Source of the DNA: Muribaculaceae bacterium Isolate-037 (Harlan)
GTDB taxonomy: Bacteria > Bacteroidota > Bacteroidia > Bacteroidales > Muribaculaceae
NCBI GenBank assembly: GCA_003762615.1
Contig: RIAZ01000019.1
Span: 33,280 to 97,279, forward strand
DNA length: 64,000 bases
Direction of reading: 5' to 3'
Shown here in pieces: positions 45,329 through 53,937 of this stretch. Under the pieces are notes generated by a model, which had not been told where the DNA came from, did no database searches, and saw nothing but the letters and a program-made list of their open reading frames with translations. Each line of letters starts with the position of its first letter. Position 1 is the stretch's first letter. A program made the translations under genes and the position numbers.

Positions 45329-46908
45329 AACAATTAACATTCCTTCTATTACTATTCTGTTTGGTATCTTGCGTTGAAAACGAACCAATGCTTCTTGATG
45401 AATACAAATCATCAAGTGAATATATAATCAGAGAAAGACCGGCAGATAATCCGTGGATTCCGTATATTCCTAAGTCTACCTCTATTGAAACCAGAACGGG
45501 CAGAGGGGCTTTGGCTCTGAGGGATTTCTTGGGTTATTCGCTAAACCCACAAATAACACCTATTGAAAATACTCTAAATCTTGGTTATCCGGTAATTGAT
45601 AAGGATAAATTATCAAAGTCGCACTCTTCGTATTTCACGTATTGGAAAAATGCGAGTCACAAGACAAATGTATATTCTTACAAGAATATTGATGATTATT
45701 TATCAAAAACGAAATTTACTGATAAAGTTGCACATGGGAGTGAGTTTAAGTTTTTGGGAATACATTTGGGTCATAAACATACAATGACTTCCATATTTGG
45801 AGAGAATTTGATTAATGACACAACATCTGTATTTGGTGAACTGAATGTAATTGCGAATGATTCCGTATATCGAATGCAGTACTCAGATGCTATTCAGAAG
45901 GAGATATTGGTTGACTATCTTGATTCTGAGTTTATTAAAAATGTCCATACTCTTCATCCTTATGAACTATATAAAATGTATGGAAGTCTTGTAATGACAA
46001 ATTTTTGTTCGGGCGGTAGAGCAACTGCATATTATGTAGGAACGCATTTAAAATCTTCTTCGGAAGAAGAACAAGAATCGGATTTGTCTCATGAAATTAA
46101 TGATTCGTTTACATGGAAGACAAATGATACTGGTAATGTGAATTTGTCTATTGGAAGAGGGAAAAATGGAGTATGGTCTACAACTCGAAATTTTGGACAT
46201 ATAAAGTTTAGTGCTACTACCCTTGGTGGAAATGCATTTGGATTCGTTACTCCTCAGGAGGTTGGAAATACGACATTAGATCTTACTTCTTGGGTAGCTT
46301 CATTGTCAAACGAATCAAATAATGTAATTTCAAAATTTAATCAGAATGGACTGATCCCTGTAACAGATTTTATATTAGAATTAAATATAAAGAATAGATT
46401 GCGTAATTATATAAATCAAAGTACTGAGGTTAGTGTTACTCATAAAGAACCGATGTTAATGATTGGAAAGTTTACTGCAAATTCAATTTGGTGTTGGTTT
46501 AACGATAGGTTTGGAAATCCATATACCCTTTTATGTGGATCTTTTAGTGGATCTGATGGAGTTGTAAAGACGAATAATTGGATAAATGGAATAACTAATA
46601 TGTTTAAGATTAAAGTACTGAGTAATGATACAACTCTTAACACTAATAATGCTAAAGAGCAACTTGCGAGTCCGGATCCATTTTACAATATAGGGTTTCA
46701 GAATATAGGATTTCATCGATATAAAAAACTTATTCATCAAGGTGTCGTATATTTAATAGATGAAGAGGATAAAGTGGGCTTCTCTATTTATAATAATGGG
46801 ATTTTGATTAATGAGTATGGACTGAAAGATTATATTTCATCTGCCCCAGCAGCTACAATAAGTTATTCAAAACTGATTGATGACAATTATAAGATATGTT
46901 GTTTATAA
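45325..46908 (+). CDS. MACPF-domain lipoprotein (BSAP-like antimicrobial candidate)
   Basis: The protein has 527 residues with a lipobox LVSC (Cys16). The MACPF signature is YGSLVMTNFCSGG (Tyr219-Gly231) followed by RATAYYVG. It has the same spacing as the canonical Y-G-(T/S)-H-(F/Y)-x6-G-G, but Leu replaces His. NDFRVT-like diversity is low: the gene is rich in Asn, Ser and Lys and clearly more AT-rich than most of the window, suggesting acquisition. A C-terminal beta-rich region (about 370-527) would be the target-binding part. Bacteroidales use MACPF proteins (BSAPs) as secreted antibacterial toxins against related strains. Membership of that functional group is inferred. A remnant of a second copy lies at 47375-47720. 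Confidence 0.82.
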   Translation: MKQLTFLLLLFCLVSCVENEPMLLDEYKSSSEYIIRERPADNPWIPYIPKSTSIETRTGRGALALRDFLGYSLNPQITPIENTLNLGYPVIDKDKLSKSHSSYFTYWKNASHKTNVYSYKNIDDYLSKTKFTDKVAHGSEFKFLGIHLGHKHTMTSIFGENLINDTTSVFGELNVIANDSVYRMQYSDAIQKEILVDYLDSEFIKNVHTLHPYELYKMYGSLVMTNFCSGGRATAYYVGTHLKSSSEEEQESDLSHEINDSFTWKTNDTGNVNLSIGRGKNGVWSTTRNFGHIKFSATTLGGNAFGFVTPQEVGNTTLDLTSWVASLSNESNNVISKFNQNGLIPVTDFILELNIKNRLRNYINQSTEVSVTHKEPMLMIGKFTANSIWCWFNDRFGNPYTLLCGSFSGSDGVVKTNNWINGITNMFKIKVLSNDTTLNTNNAKEQLASPDPFYNIGFQNIGFHRYKKLIHQGVVYLIDEEDKVGFSIYNNGILINEYGLKDYISSAPAATISYSKLIDDNYKICCL

Positions 46909-46973
46909 ATATGTATTTAATTGAATATTATTTAAGTAACTTCAAATTAATATTATAACAAAAGAATGATTTT

Positions 46974-47378
46974 ATGAAAATAGTAAATTGTATATTGGCA
47001 TTTATGATGGTTTTATCCTTTGCGCAGTGTAGTAAGGAAGAACATGAAAATGAGACTAAGATAGAGGTGTATCAAACGATATGGCAAGGGACTCTGACGG
47101 ATAGTTCCGGAAAAGAGTATTATGTGATGTATTCGTTTGGATCGGAATCTTCAGGCGATTTTCTCTACAACACCAAAAAGGATGAACCGTTCAAGGATTA
47201 TAATTCTTTTGAATATCGGTTGGAGGGTCATATTTTACGCATAAGTCCCATAGTCCCAAATAACATATTTGCGGGATATTGGTGGATTACAAGGTATGAT
47301 GGTAATAACATGACCTTATTAAAAGAGCCAGACACAGCTGAACAATCAATCATGACATTAAAAAAAGTATTGCAATGA
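46974..47378 (+). CDS. Small lipoprotein, paralogue of the MACPF partner (copy 2)
   Basis: The protein has 134 residues with a lipobox FAQC (Cys19). It aligns end to end with the protein at 44918: VYQTIWQGTLTDSSGKEYYV, then AGYWWITRYDGNNMTLLKEP. Its TGA stop again overlaps an ATG (ATGA at 47375-47378) that opens the decayed second MACPF gene. It appears intact although its partner is lost, as an orphan immunity gene would be. That interpretation is speculative. Confidence 0.8.
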   Translation: MKIVNCILAFMMVLSFAQCSKEEHENETKIEVYQTIWQGTLTDSSGKEYYVMYSFGSESSGDFLYNTKKDEPFKDYNSFEYRLEGHILRISPIVPNNIFAGYWWITRYDGNNMTLLKEPDTAEQSIMTLKKVLQ

Positions 47379-47720
47379 AGTATTTAGTATTTACACATTT
47401 TTTTAATGTCATGTATCATGGTAATTTAGTTGAAAATGTAATCGCGAAATAGCAAGATGAGTCGGTTATTTCTAATAATAGATAAATTAGTTATTGGGGA
47501 CATTCTCCCATGATAACAGAGTGTATAATAAATATAAGAAATTGGTACATAAAGAGGTAATATATCTATAGATGAAGAGGATAAGGTAGGTTTCTCTATT
47601 TATAATAATGGGACTTTGATAAATGAATATGGATTAAATGATTATATATCATCCGCACCGGCAGCTACAGTAAGTTATTCAGATTTAATTACTGAAAAAT
47701 ACTACATTACTTGTCTGTAA
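47375..47720 (+). pseudogene. Remnant of a second MACPF gene
   Basis: The start (MKYLVFTHFF) resembles the start of the MACPF gene (MKQLTFLLLL) and keeps the ATGA overlap. The end, 47521-47720, encodes YKKLVHKEVIYL, then after a one-base deletion DEEDKVGFSIYNNGTLINEY and GLNDYISSAPAATVSYSDLI. This is nearly identical to the C-terminus of the intact protein (YKKLIHQGVVYL, DEEDKVGFSIYNNGILINEY). About 450 codons between the ends are gone. The 140 bp in between show no clear homology. Confidence 0.85.
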
Positions 47721-47805
47721 GATATATTAGATTGAAGAATTTGAAGCTTATAATTATATGATAATAGTTATGTGAATTGTGGTGATATAATCACAGATTT
47801 CGATG

Positions 47806-47854
47806 TGGCGTGCAGAAAAGGCTTTGAATCTACAGAGCTTTAATCTGCACGCCA
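47806..47854. other. Hairpin before the satellite array
   Basis: TGGCGTGCAGA (47806-47816) pairs perfectly with TCTGCACGCCA (47844-47854). A weaker inner pairing of AAAGGCTTT with AGCTTT may extend it. There is no T-run, so termination is uncertain. Confidence 0.5.
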
Positions 47855-47859
47855 TTTGG

Positions 47860-48657
47860 AAATTGTTACATCATGCCCATCAAACCAATACATCCGGCAC
47901 ACAGATTATTTTGTGCTTGATGTCATAATCATGATGTGCTTGATGTATTTATTCATTCCAATTACATCATGCACATCATATCGTTACATTATGCACATCA
48001 ATCCAATACATGCGGCACACAGATTATTTTGTGCTTGATGTCATAATCATGATGTGCTTGATGTATTTATTCATTCCAATTACATCATGCACATCATATC
48101 GTTACATTATGCACATCAATCCAATACATCCGGCACACAGATTATTTTGTGCTTGATGTCATAATCATGATGTGCTTGATGTATTTATTCATTCCAATTA
48201 CATCATGCACATCATATCGTTACATTATGCACATCAATCCAATACATGCGGCACACAGATTATTTTGTGCTTGATGTCATAATCATGATGTGCTTGATGT
48301 ATTTATTCATTCCAATTACATCATGCACATCATATCGTTACATTATGCACATCAATCCAATACATGCGGCACACAGATTATTTTGTGCTTGATGTCATAA
48401 TCATGATGTGCTTGATGTCTTTTTCCATTCCAATTACATCATGCACATGATATTGTTACATTATGCACATCAAGCCAATACATCCGGCACGCAGATTATT
48501 TTGTGCTTGATGTCATAATCATGATGAGCTTGATGTATTTATTCATTCCAATTACATCATGCACATGAAATTGTTACATTATGCACATCAAGCCAATACA
48601 TCCGGCACGCAGATTATTTTGTGCTTGATGTTATAATCATGATGTGCTTGATGTATT
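47860..48657. repeat. Seven-copy 118-bp satellite array
   Basis: The GG of CGGCAC(A/G)CAG occurs at 47896, 48014, 48132, 48250, 48368, 48486 and 48604, exactly 118 bp apart. Units are nearly identical; the last two share variants (GGCACGCAG, CATCAAGCC). Each unit contains GATGTGCTTGATGTATT and, opposite in sense, TACATCATGCACATCA, so each copy can fold into a long imperfect hairpin. No open frame of note crosses it. It follows the MACPF island directly and makes up nearly all of the 1-kb gene-free stretch. Confidence 0.95.
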
Positions 48658-48726
48658 CGGAAGAGGATAGTAGATTAAACTTTTTATGAAAGGGAAGGTC
48701 AAAATGACAAAATAAAAGGCAAAAGT

Positions 48727-49026
48727 ATGAAAGACATGTTTAAGAGAATAAAGAGATGGATTCCGGTGGGGCTTGTGGCTGCCACTTTCGGACTTATGAT
48801 ACCGTCGTGTGCACCCGGAATGTATTGCGGTGACTGCTACTACAGTGAATATCCGAATCCGAACCATCATCACCATCACAAACCTCCCAAGCCACCGAAA
48901 CCACCGAAGCCTCCCAAGCCCAATAAACCGGGTAAACCATCGAAGCCGCATAAACCAGGCAAACCGTCGAAGCCGAATAAACCCGGCAAACCCGGCGACA
49001 AGAATGATCATCGTGGGCATCGATAA
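48727..49026 (+). CDS. Small lipoprotein with His run and Pro-Lys-rich tail
   Basis: The protein has 99 residues with a signal ending IPSC. A short Cys/Tyr part (APGMYCGDCYYSEYPNPN) is followed by a five-His run and about 45 residues of PPKP, NKPGKPSKP and HKPGKP repeats. The tail is extended and strongly basic and could cross or coat an envelope layer or bind metal; this is only inference. It stands alone between the satellite array and a strong terminator. Confidence 0.7.
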   Translation: MKDMFKRIKRWIPVGLVAATFGLMIPSCAPGMYCGDCYYSEYPNPNHHHHHKPPKPPKPPKPPKPNKPGKPSKPHKPGKPSKPNKPGKPGDKNDHRGHR

Positions 49027-49057
49027 AGAATGGTCGGTAGAATTAGGTTGTATTTCA

Positions 49058-49112
49058 TAAAAGCCGTCTTTTGAGAGATTTGACAGATACTCTTCAGAAG
49101 ACGGCTTTTTGT
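49058..49112. terminator. Terminator between the small lipoprotein and lpxB
   Basis: AAAAGCCGTCTT (49059-49070) pairs with AAGACGGCTTTT (49098-49109), followed by TTTGTTT. It lies between convergent genes and can serve both. Confidence 0.85.
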
Positions 49113-49130
49113 TTATTTGGAGGGATACCC

Positions 49131-50441
49131 TTAGTTTTCATTGTTGTCGGAGCTATCCAGACGTGGACGCGGGCGGGGTCTGCGTCTGTTTGTAGGTCTG
49201 GCATTCTCCCGGGTATTGTCATTCCCGCTTGCTGAAGAATCCTTGTTGCCGTTGGCATTATTGTTTTTAGTTTTCTTGTCGGTCGTGGGATTGTCGTGCG
49301 GAACGGTGAGACCGAGAGAGTCAGTGATCAGTTCGGCGGCATAGTCGCTTGCCACACTGTTGCCGAGACGGCGTTTGAGATTCTTGTAGCCCGACAGCTG
49401 CCAGTCGCGTTTCGGCGACGGCTGAAGCAGCGGCGAAAGTTCGCGTGCGATAGTCGTAGGTGTACAGTTGTGGAGAAGTAGTTCCGGTACGACCGTATTG
49501 TTTACGATAAGATTCGGGAGGGAGACATACTTCACCTTCAGCAGCTTCTCCATCAGACGATACGTCAGTTTCCTGCCGTTGCCACGATAGCACACCACCT
49601 GTGGGGTACCGATAAGTGCCGTCTCGAGAGTGGCGGTGCCGGAAGTGACGATTGCCGCCTGTGAATACTTCAGAAGGGTGGGAGTCGCACCAAACACCAC
49701 CTGAAGTCCCGGATCCTGAGCCACCTCACGATAGAATTTCTCCGGCACGGCGGGGGCTGCCGCCACGGCATATTGGAAATCCGGAAATCTCTTGGCGGCA
49801 GCTATCATGATGGGGAGATTATTGCGTATCTCCCCCTTGCGCGAGCCGGGGAGGAGGGCGATGATAGGCTTCTCCTTATCCTCAAATCCCTGACGCTCCA
49901 CGAAATGCTTGCGAGGAGGAAGATGACCCATGGAATACTCCACCTCCTGCACCGACGGATTCCCGACGTAGGTCACGTTGTAGCCGTGTCGCTTGTAGAA
50001 ACCTACCTCAAACGGCAGTATGGAGTAGAGATTGTCTACCCACTTCTTGATCTTTTTCACACGGTATTCCTTCCATGCCCACACTTTCGGCGATATAAAA
50101 TAGTCCACTTTTATCCCTAATGAATGGGCATATTTTGCCAGCTTGAGATTGAAACTCGGATAATCCACGAGAATAAGCACGTCGGGACGATACTCTGCCA
50201 CGATACGTTTGGCCGTGCGCAGGTTCTTAAGGAGCGTGGGGAGCTTGCGGAGCACTTCCGAAAAACCCATCACATTCATCATCTCATAATGGATTTCCGG
50301 ATTCTTACGTGCGGCTTTCGCCATGAGATCCCCGCCGAAAAAACGGAAATCAGCATCCGGATCAATTTTTTTCAAGGAATTGATCAGGTTGGAGGCATGA
50401 AGGTCGCCGGATGCCTCGCCGGCAATTAGCATATATTTCAT
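49131..50441 (-). CDS. lpxB: Lipid-A-disaccharide synthase with disordered C-terminal tail
   Basis: The protein has 436 residues from the ATG at 50441 (MKYMLIAGEASGDLHASNLI, the LpxB start). NVMGFSEVLRKLPTLLKNL, ILVDYPSFNLKLAKYAHSLGIKV, YFISPKVWAWKEYRVKKIKKWVD and LLPGSRKGEIRNNLP are family motifs of this GT19 enzyme. It joins UDP-diacylglucosamine and lipid X to form the lipid A disaccharide. The enzyme usually ends near residue 380. Here it continues with about 60 residues rich in Asn, Ser, Arg and Pro (NNNANGNKDSSASGNDNT and then RRRPRPRPRL). The start is 116 bp from a divergent lipoprotein gene. Confidence 0.96.
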   Translation of the reverse strand: MKYMLIAGEASGDLHASNLINSLKKIDPDADFRFFGGDLMAKAARKNPEIHYEMMNVMGFSEVLRKLPTLLKNLRTAKRIVAEYRPDVLILVDYPSFNLKLAKYAHSLGIKVDYFISPKVWAWKEYRVKKIKKWVDNLYSILPFEVGFYKRHGYNVTYVGNPSVQEVEYSMGHLPPRKHFVERQGFEDKEKPIIALLPGSRKGEIRNNLPIMIAAAKRFPDFQYAVAAAPAVPEKFYREVAQDPGLQVVFGATPTLLKYSQAAIVTSGTATLETALIGTPQVVCYRGNGRKLTYRLMEKLLKVKYVSLPNLIVNNTVVPELLLHNCTPTTIARELSPLLQPSPKRDWQLSGYKNLKRRLGNSVASDYAAELITDSLGLTVPHDNPTTDKKTKNNNANGNKDSSASGNDNTRENARPTNRRRPRPRPRLDSSDNNEN

Positions 50442-50557
50442 CTGGGCTACAATCTTATTGATGCCTACGTCTATGCCGGTGGAATCCGGCGGCCGCCGAC
50501 GCCTTTCACAAAGCGCAATATACGGCATGACGGAAGCGTTTCTTATATATGAACGAA

Positions 50558-51985
50558 ATGAAGTACATTTTATTGATACCGCTGGTGATGTTTGGTTTAA
50601 TATCCACCTCGTGTATCAACGACGATTTCACCGATTCTTCATCGGCGACACTCGCGTTTTCTACTGATACGGTAAGTTTTGGAACGGTTTTTACCGATCT
50701 CGGCACTCCCACTGCCCGGTTGAAGGTGTTCAACCGCAATAAGAAAGGTGTGCGCATATCCTCCATCCGGTTTAAGGATTCCGCCACTCCGTTCTCCCTT
50801 AATGTGGATGGCGTGAGCGGCACGTCGTTCGGCGATGTGGAGATCAGGGGTGGGGATTCGATATTCGTATTTATCGAGAGTTTTATCCCGGAGACCTCGG
50901 CTGTGGAGCCTTGGAGAGTGGCGGATCAGTTGGAGTTTGTCACTAACGGTGTCACACAGGAAGTGGAGGTGGAGGCTTGGGCGCAGAACGTGACCCGTCT
51001 GAAAGGGGAGAGGATTACTGCCGACACTCGCCTGACACCTAAATTGCCCTACCTTGTGTTTGACTCGCTCACCGTGGATAAGGATGCCACGCTCACTATC
51101 GACCCCGGCGTCAGGATGCTCTTTCATGACGGCGCCTCATTGATTGTGCACGGACGGCTGGAGGCTGTCGGGGAGGTTGGCAATATGATTCATCTGCGTG
51201 GAGACCGTATCGACAATGTGCTCCCCGATGTAGGTTATGAAGTACTCTCCGGACAGTGGGGGGGAGTGGTCATAGCTCCCGAATCGTTCGGCAACCGTAT
51301 CGAATACGTGGAGATGCAGTCAAGCTCCACCGGATTGCGCGTGGATTCGTGCGGCGACCTGTCGCGTCAGAAACTGACGCTTGTCAACAGTTGGCTTCAC
51401 AATTCATCCGGTTCTGTGTTTGAGTCGCGCTACTCAAAGACGGATGCCTACGGCTGCTGTTTCTCGGAGTCACCGTTGGCAGTGGTCTCGCTGACGGGTG
51501 GTGAGCATGAGTTCGTGCAATGTACCATCGCCAACAACTATCTCTTCACAGCCGTGACGGAGGCTAATCTCTCATTATATCATTGCCTACCTTCTGATGA
51601 TGCCGATAATAGAAACTCTCTGATGAAGGCTAATTTCGAGAATTGCATAGTATGGGGTATAGGCAAGGCGATAAATGAGGGGAAACTCGACGGGTCAGAC
51701 GTATATCTGAAGAATGTGCTTCTGAGGGCTGATGGCACGGATGACGGGCATTTCGTGGAATGTATCTGGAATGAGGATCCCCTTTTCCTGACCATACGGA
51801 ATGACTACTATTTCAATTATCATCTTCAGCCCGATTCCCCGGCGATAGGGCGGGGGAATCCCTCCTACGTCAATGCGGCGTGCCTCTACGACATGGATGG
51901 CGTGGCGCGTCTGCCTGAACCTACGTCACTCCCCACTCTCGGAGCCTATGCCGGAGTCTCTTCTGGGGAAGGCGTCGATCATTGA
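50558..51985 (+). CDS. Lipoprotein with right-handed beta-helix
   Basis: The protein has 475 residues from ATG 50558, with a lipobox STSC. An N-terminal Ig-like part (LAFSTDTVSFGTVFTDLGTP, then VEVEAWAQNV) precedes beta-helix rungs (LTIDPGVRMLFHDGASLIVH, RIEYVEMQSSSTGLRVDSC, KANFENCIVWG). The end HLQPDSPAIGRGNPSYVNAA, then YDMDGVARLPEP, is common in Bacteroidetes parallel beta-helix proteins. Probable surface protein of unknown ligand. Its last 60 bp overlap the convergent gene at 51926. Confidence 0.85.
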   Translation: MKYILLIPLVMFGLISTSCINDDFTDSSSATLAFSTDTVSFGTVFTDLGTPTARLKVFNRNKKGVRISSIRFKDSATPFSLNVDGVSGTSFGDVEIRGGDSIFVFIESFIPETSAVEPWRVADQLEFVTNGVTQEVEVEAWAQNVTRLKGERITADTRLTPKLPYLVFDSLTVDKDATLTIDPGVRMLFHDGASLIVHGRLEAVGEVGNMIHLRGDRIDNVLPDVGYEVLSGQWGGVVIAPESFGNRIEYVEMQSSSTGLRVDSCGDLSRQKLTLVNSWLHNSSGSVFESRYSKTDAYGCCFSESPLAVVSLTGGEHEFVQCTIANNYLFTAVTEANLSLYHCLPSDDADNRNSLMKANFENCIVWGIGKAINEGKLDGSDVYLKNVLLRADGTDDGHFVECIWNEDPLFLTIRNDYYFNYHLQPDSPAIGRGNPSYVNAACLYDMDGVARLPEPTSLPTLGAYAGVSSGEGVDH

Positions 51986-52798
51986 GCCGGGAGTGGCATT
52001 GATGATCTCTATGCCGCGTGAGCGTGCATAGTCGGCGATATGCCAGTAGCTGCGGAAGGCTATTGTCATGCTGCCGAGCACGTCGTGCAACCGTAGCCCC
52101 TTGTAGGTTTCGCGGACGCGGGCATGTTCCTTCTCGTTGTCCTTATAGAAGTGAGGCTGAACGCTGACCACGAAATTCTCGTCGTCTACGCTGAGCGTGC
52201 GCGTCCATGTGTGGTCGGCACCGCAGAGGTATATCTTGCGGTAGCCTTCGCGTATCGCTGTCATGATGGCGGGTATCATCACGTTGCGAGGGCGCGGCAT
52301 ACCCAATCCGGAATCGAATATGGAATGTGACAGCCATTTGTAACCCTCAATCGGGGTGAGGTTGAAGGTAGCCAAAGTAAGATTGGTGTTATCCATGGTT
52401 AATCCCAAAGCAAAGTCTGCAAATTTGAGTGGGACGCAGACGGTCATATCCCAGCTGACCTTATCCAATTCCTGCCACAGTCGCGCCACGTTGGGGTCGG
52501 TGTCATTCCCGGAGAAGAAATGACCGTCGGCAAGTATGTAGTATTGCGGTCGGAGGGAGAAGAAGTCGGGGGTGTTGGCAGCGAAATTCACAGCCATGAG
52601 GTCGTTGGAGCATAACCATTCGCTGTCGTTGTCGATGGTCTGCCGCAATGACGGACCGTTACCCATGATGACGATGGCTTTCCCCTCTTTCACAGGGCGA
52701 CGGGGCGACACACTGCGCGATTGCAGCGCGATCTTAAGTAATGATGCCGCTGAAGCGGCAGTGTCGGAGAGGAATGATTGCAGTTTATCGGTCTTCAT
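51926..52798 (-). CDS. DUF115/MptE-like protein
   Basis: The protein has 290 residues. AIVIMGNGPSLRQTIDNDSEWL is the GNGPSL motif of the DUF115/MptE-like family. NDLMAVNFAANTPDFFSLRPQYYILAD follows, then IYLCGADHTWTRTLSVDDEN. In bacteria, members occur with surface-glycan genes and are thought to act in glycan assembly; the archaeal members are pterin pyrophosphokinases. Which applies here is unclear. It starts 1 bp after the stop of the SDR gene, so they form an operon. Its 3' end overlaps the convergent lipoprotein gene by 60 bp. Confidence 0.65.
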   Translation of the reverse strand: MKTDKLQSFLSDTAASAASLLKIALQSRSVSPRRPVKEGKAIVIMGNGPSLRQTIDNDSEWLCSNDLMAVNFAANTPDFFSLRPQYYILADGHFFSGNDTDPNVARLWQELDKVSWDMTVCVPLKFADFALGLTMDNTNLTLATFNLTPIEGYKWLSHSIFDSGLGMPRPRNVMIPAIMTAIREGYRKIYLCGADHTWTRTLSVDDENFVVSVQPHFYKDNEKEHARVRETYKGLRLHDVLGSMTIAFRSYWHIADYARSRGIEIINATPGSMIDAFPRRDSGIGSESGE

Positions 52799-52799
52799 T

Positions 52800-53726
52800 T
52801 TATTTCTCGGAGTAGGGGTAGGTTGGGTCGGTTCGGGAGATCACATCAAGGGTGTTGTGAAATGTAATTCCGGATTTTTCGATTAGTTTGGAGCCGTCAA
52901 AGGTCAGGGTTTTCATCCGTTCAGTGACTACTTTGGGGTTGAGGTTTTGGTTTATTACCGGAATGAATCTTCCGAGACGCCATATCCATTCCGCCCAATC
53001 GGGGGTGAGACATGTTATACGTTTCTGTTTCCCTGCATTTGCTGTCATGGCTTCCATGAGGTCTACGAGTCGAGGTGATTTTCCGTCGGAGGCATTGTAT
53101 ATGCCGCCGATGGTATATACCTCCTTTATTGCGCGTGCTACGTCGTAGGCTGTCACGATGCTGAGTCGGGCATCATTGCCGCAGATGTGTATGTAGCGAC
53201 CGTTGACGGCATCTCTGAACATGCGGAGTGTCTCGCCGCCAACACCGTTGCCAAACATACGGGCGGGGCGTATTATCGTGAGACAAGTCTGATGTCGGCT
53301 TGCAAAGGTCTCGCATTTTGTCTCTGCACCTTTCTTCGACAATCCTGTCGGACTCTCCGGTATGATGGGTTGCCCCTCTGTTATCTCTGTTCCCTCCTCT
53401 GCGCCATACACTTGCCAGCTGCTGATGTAGACCATGTATCGTGGTGGATGTGAGTCAAGAGCATCCATAAGGTTGACAGTGCCGTCTACGTTTAATTTTG
53501 CATTATCATAATCATTCTCTTCCGATCCGGCGCAATGCACGACGATATCGAAACTCTGAGAACCGAAATCGGGAGCTCCGGTCTTGAGATTGCACCGGAA
53601 ATCGTTATCTTCACCTCTTCCAAGCGTGAAAACACGGTAGTCCGGATCTGAACCGAATATCTCCTTCAAGTAGCGTCCCAGCATACCCGATGCGCCGGTG
53701 ATCAATATGTCTTTCTTTTCTTCCAT
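52800..53726 (-). CDS. NAD-dependent epimerase/dehydratase (extended SDR) with atypical active site
   Basis: The protein has 308 residues. The nucleotide-binding motif is ILITGASGMLGRYLKEIF, then FDIVVHCAGSEEN and MVYISSWQVYGAEEG. At the catalytic site, where most members have YGxSK, this protein reads TGLSKKGAE, so Thr replaces the catalytic Tyr while the Lys is kept. LTIIRPARMFGNGVGG and VTAYDVARAIKEVYTIGGIYNASDG follow as usual. It belongs with nucleotide-sugar epimerases and dehydratases, but with the Tyr missing the activity is uncertain. It forms an operon with the MptE-like gene. Confidence 0.85.
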   Translation of the reverse strand: MEEKKDILITGASGMLGRYLKEIFGSDPDYRVFTLGRGEDNDFRCNLKTGAPDFGSQSFDIVVHCAGSEENDYDNAKLNVDGTVNLMDALDSHPPRYMVYISSWQVYGAEEGTEITEGQPIIPESPTGLSKKGAETKCETFASRHQTCLTIIRPARMFGNGVGGETLRMFRDAVNGRYIHICGNDARLSIVTAYDVARAIKEVYTIGGIYNASDGKSPRLVDLMEAMTANAGKQKRITCLTPDWAEWIWRLGRFIPVINQNLNPKVVTERMKTLTFDGSKLIEKSGITFHNTLDVISRTDPTYPYSEK

Positions 53727-53937
53727 TGGAATTTATTGCCTAATGCTTGGATTTTAAGGAATAAAATACTAATTTTACCCATGTTAAGAGGTGAATGTAA
53801 AAATTTATGTTTTTACACTTCAAATTTATGTTTTTTTGCTGACATGAGCAAATTTACTTCTTTTTATGAAGTTTGAATCACCCCCAAGTTTCAGTGAAAA
53901 AGTTACGGTTGTACAAATTTTTATTAAATAAAAGTGT

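Noticed and set aside
47860..48657. 118-bp array as CRISPR or as a tRNA/rRNA cluster
   Set aside because: The whole 118-bp unit is repeated, so there are no unique spacers, and no cloverleaf or rRNA motif is present.
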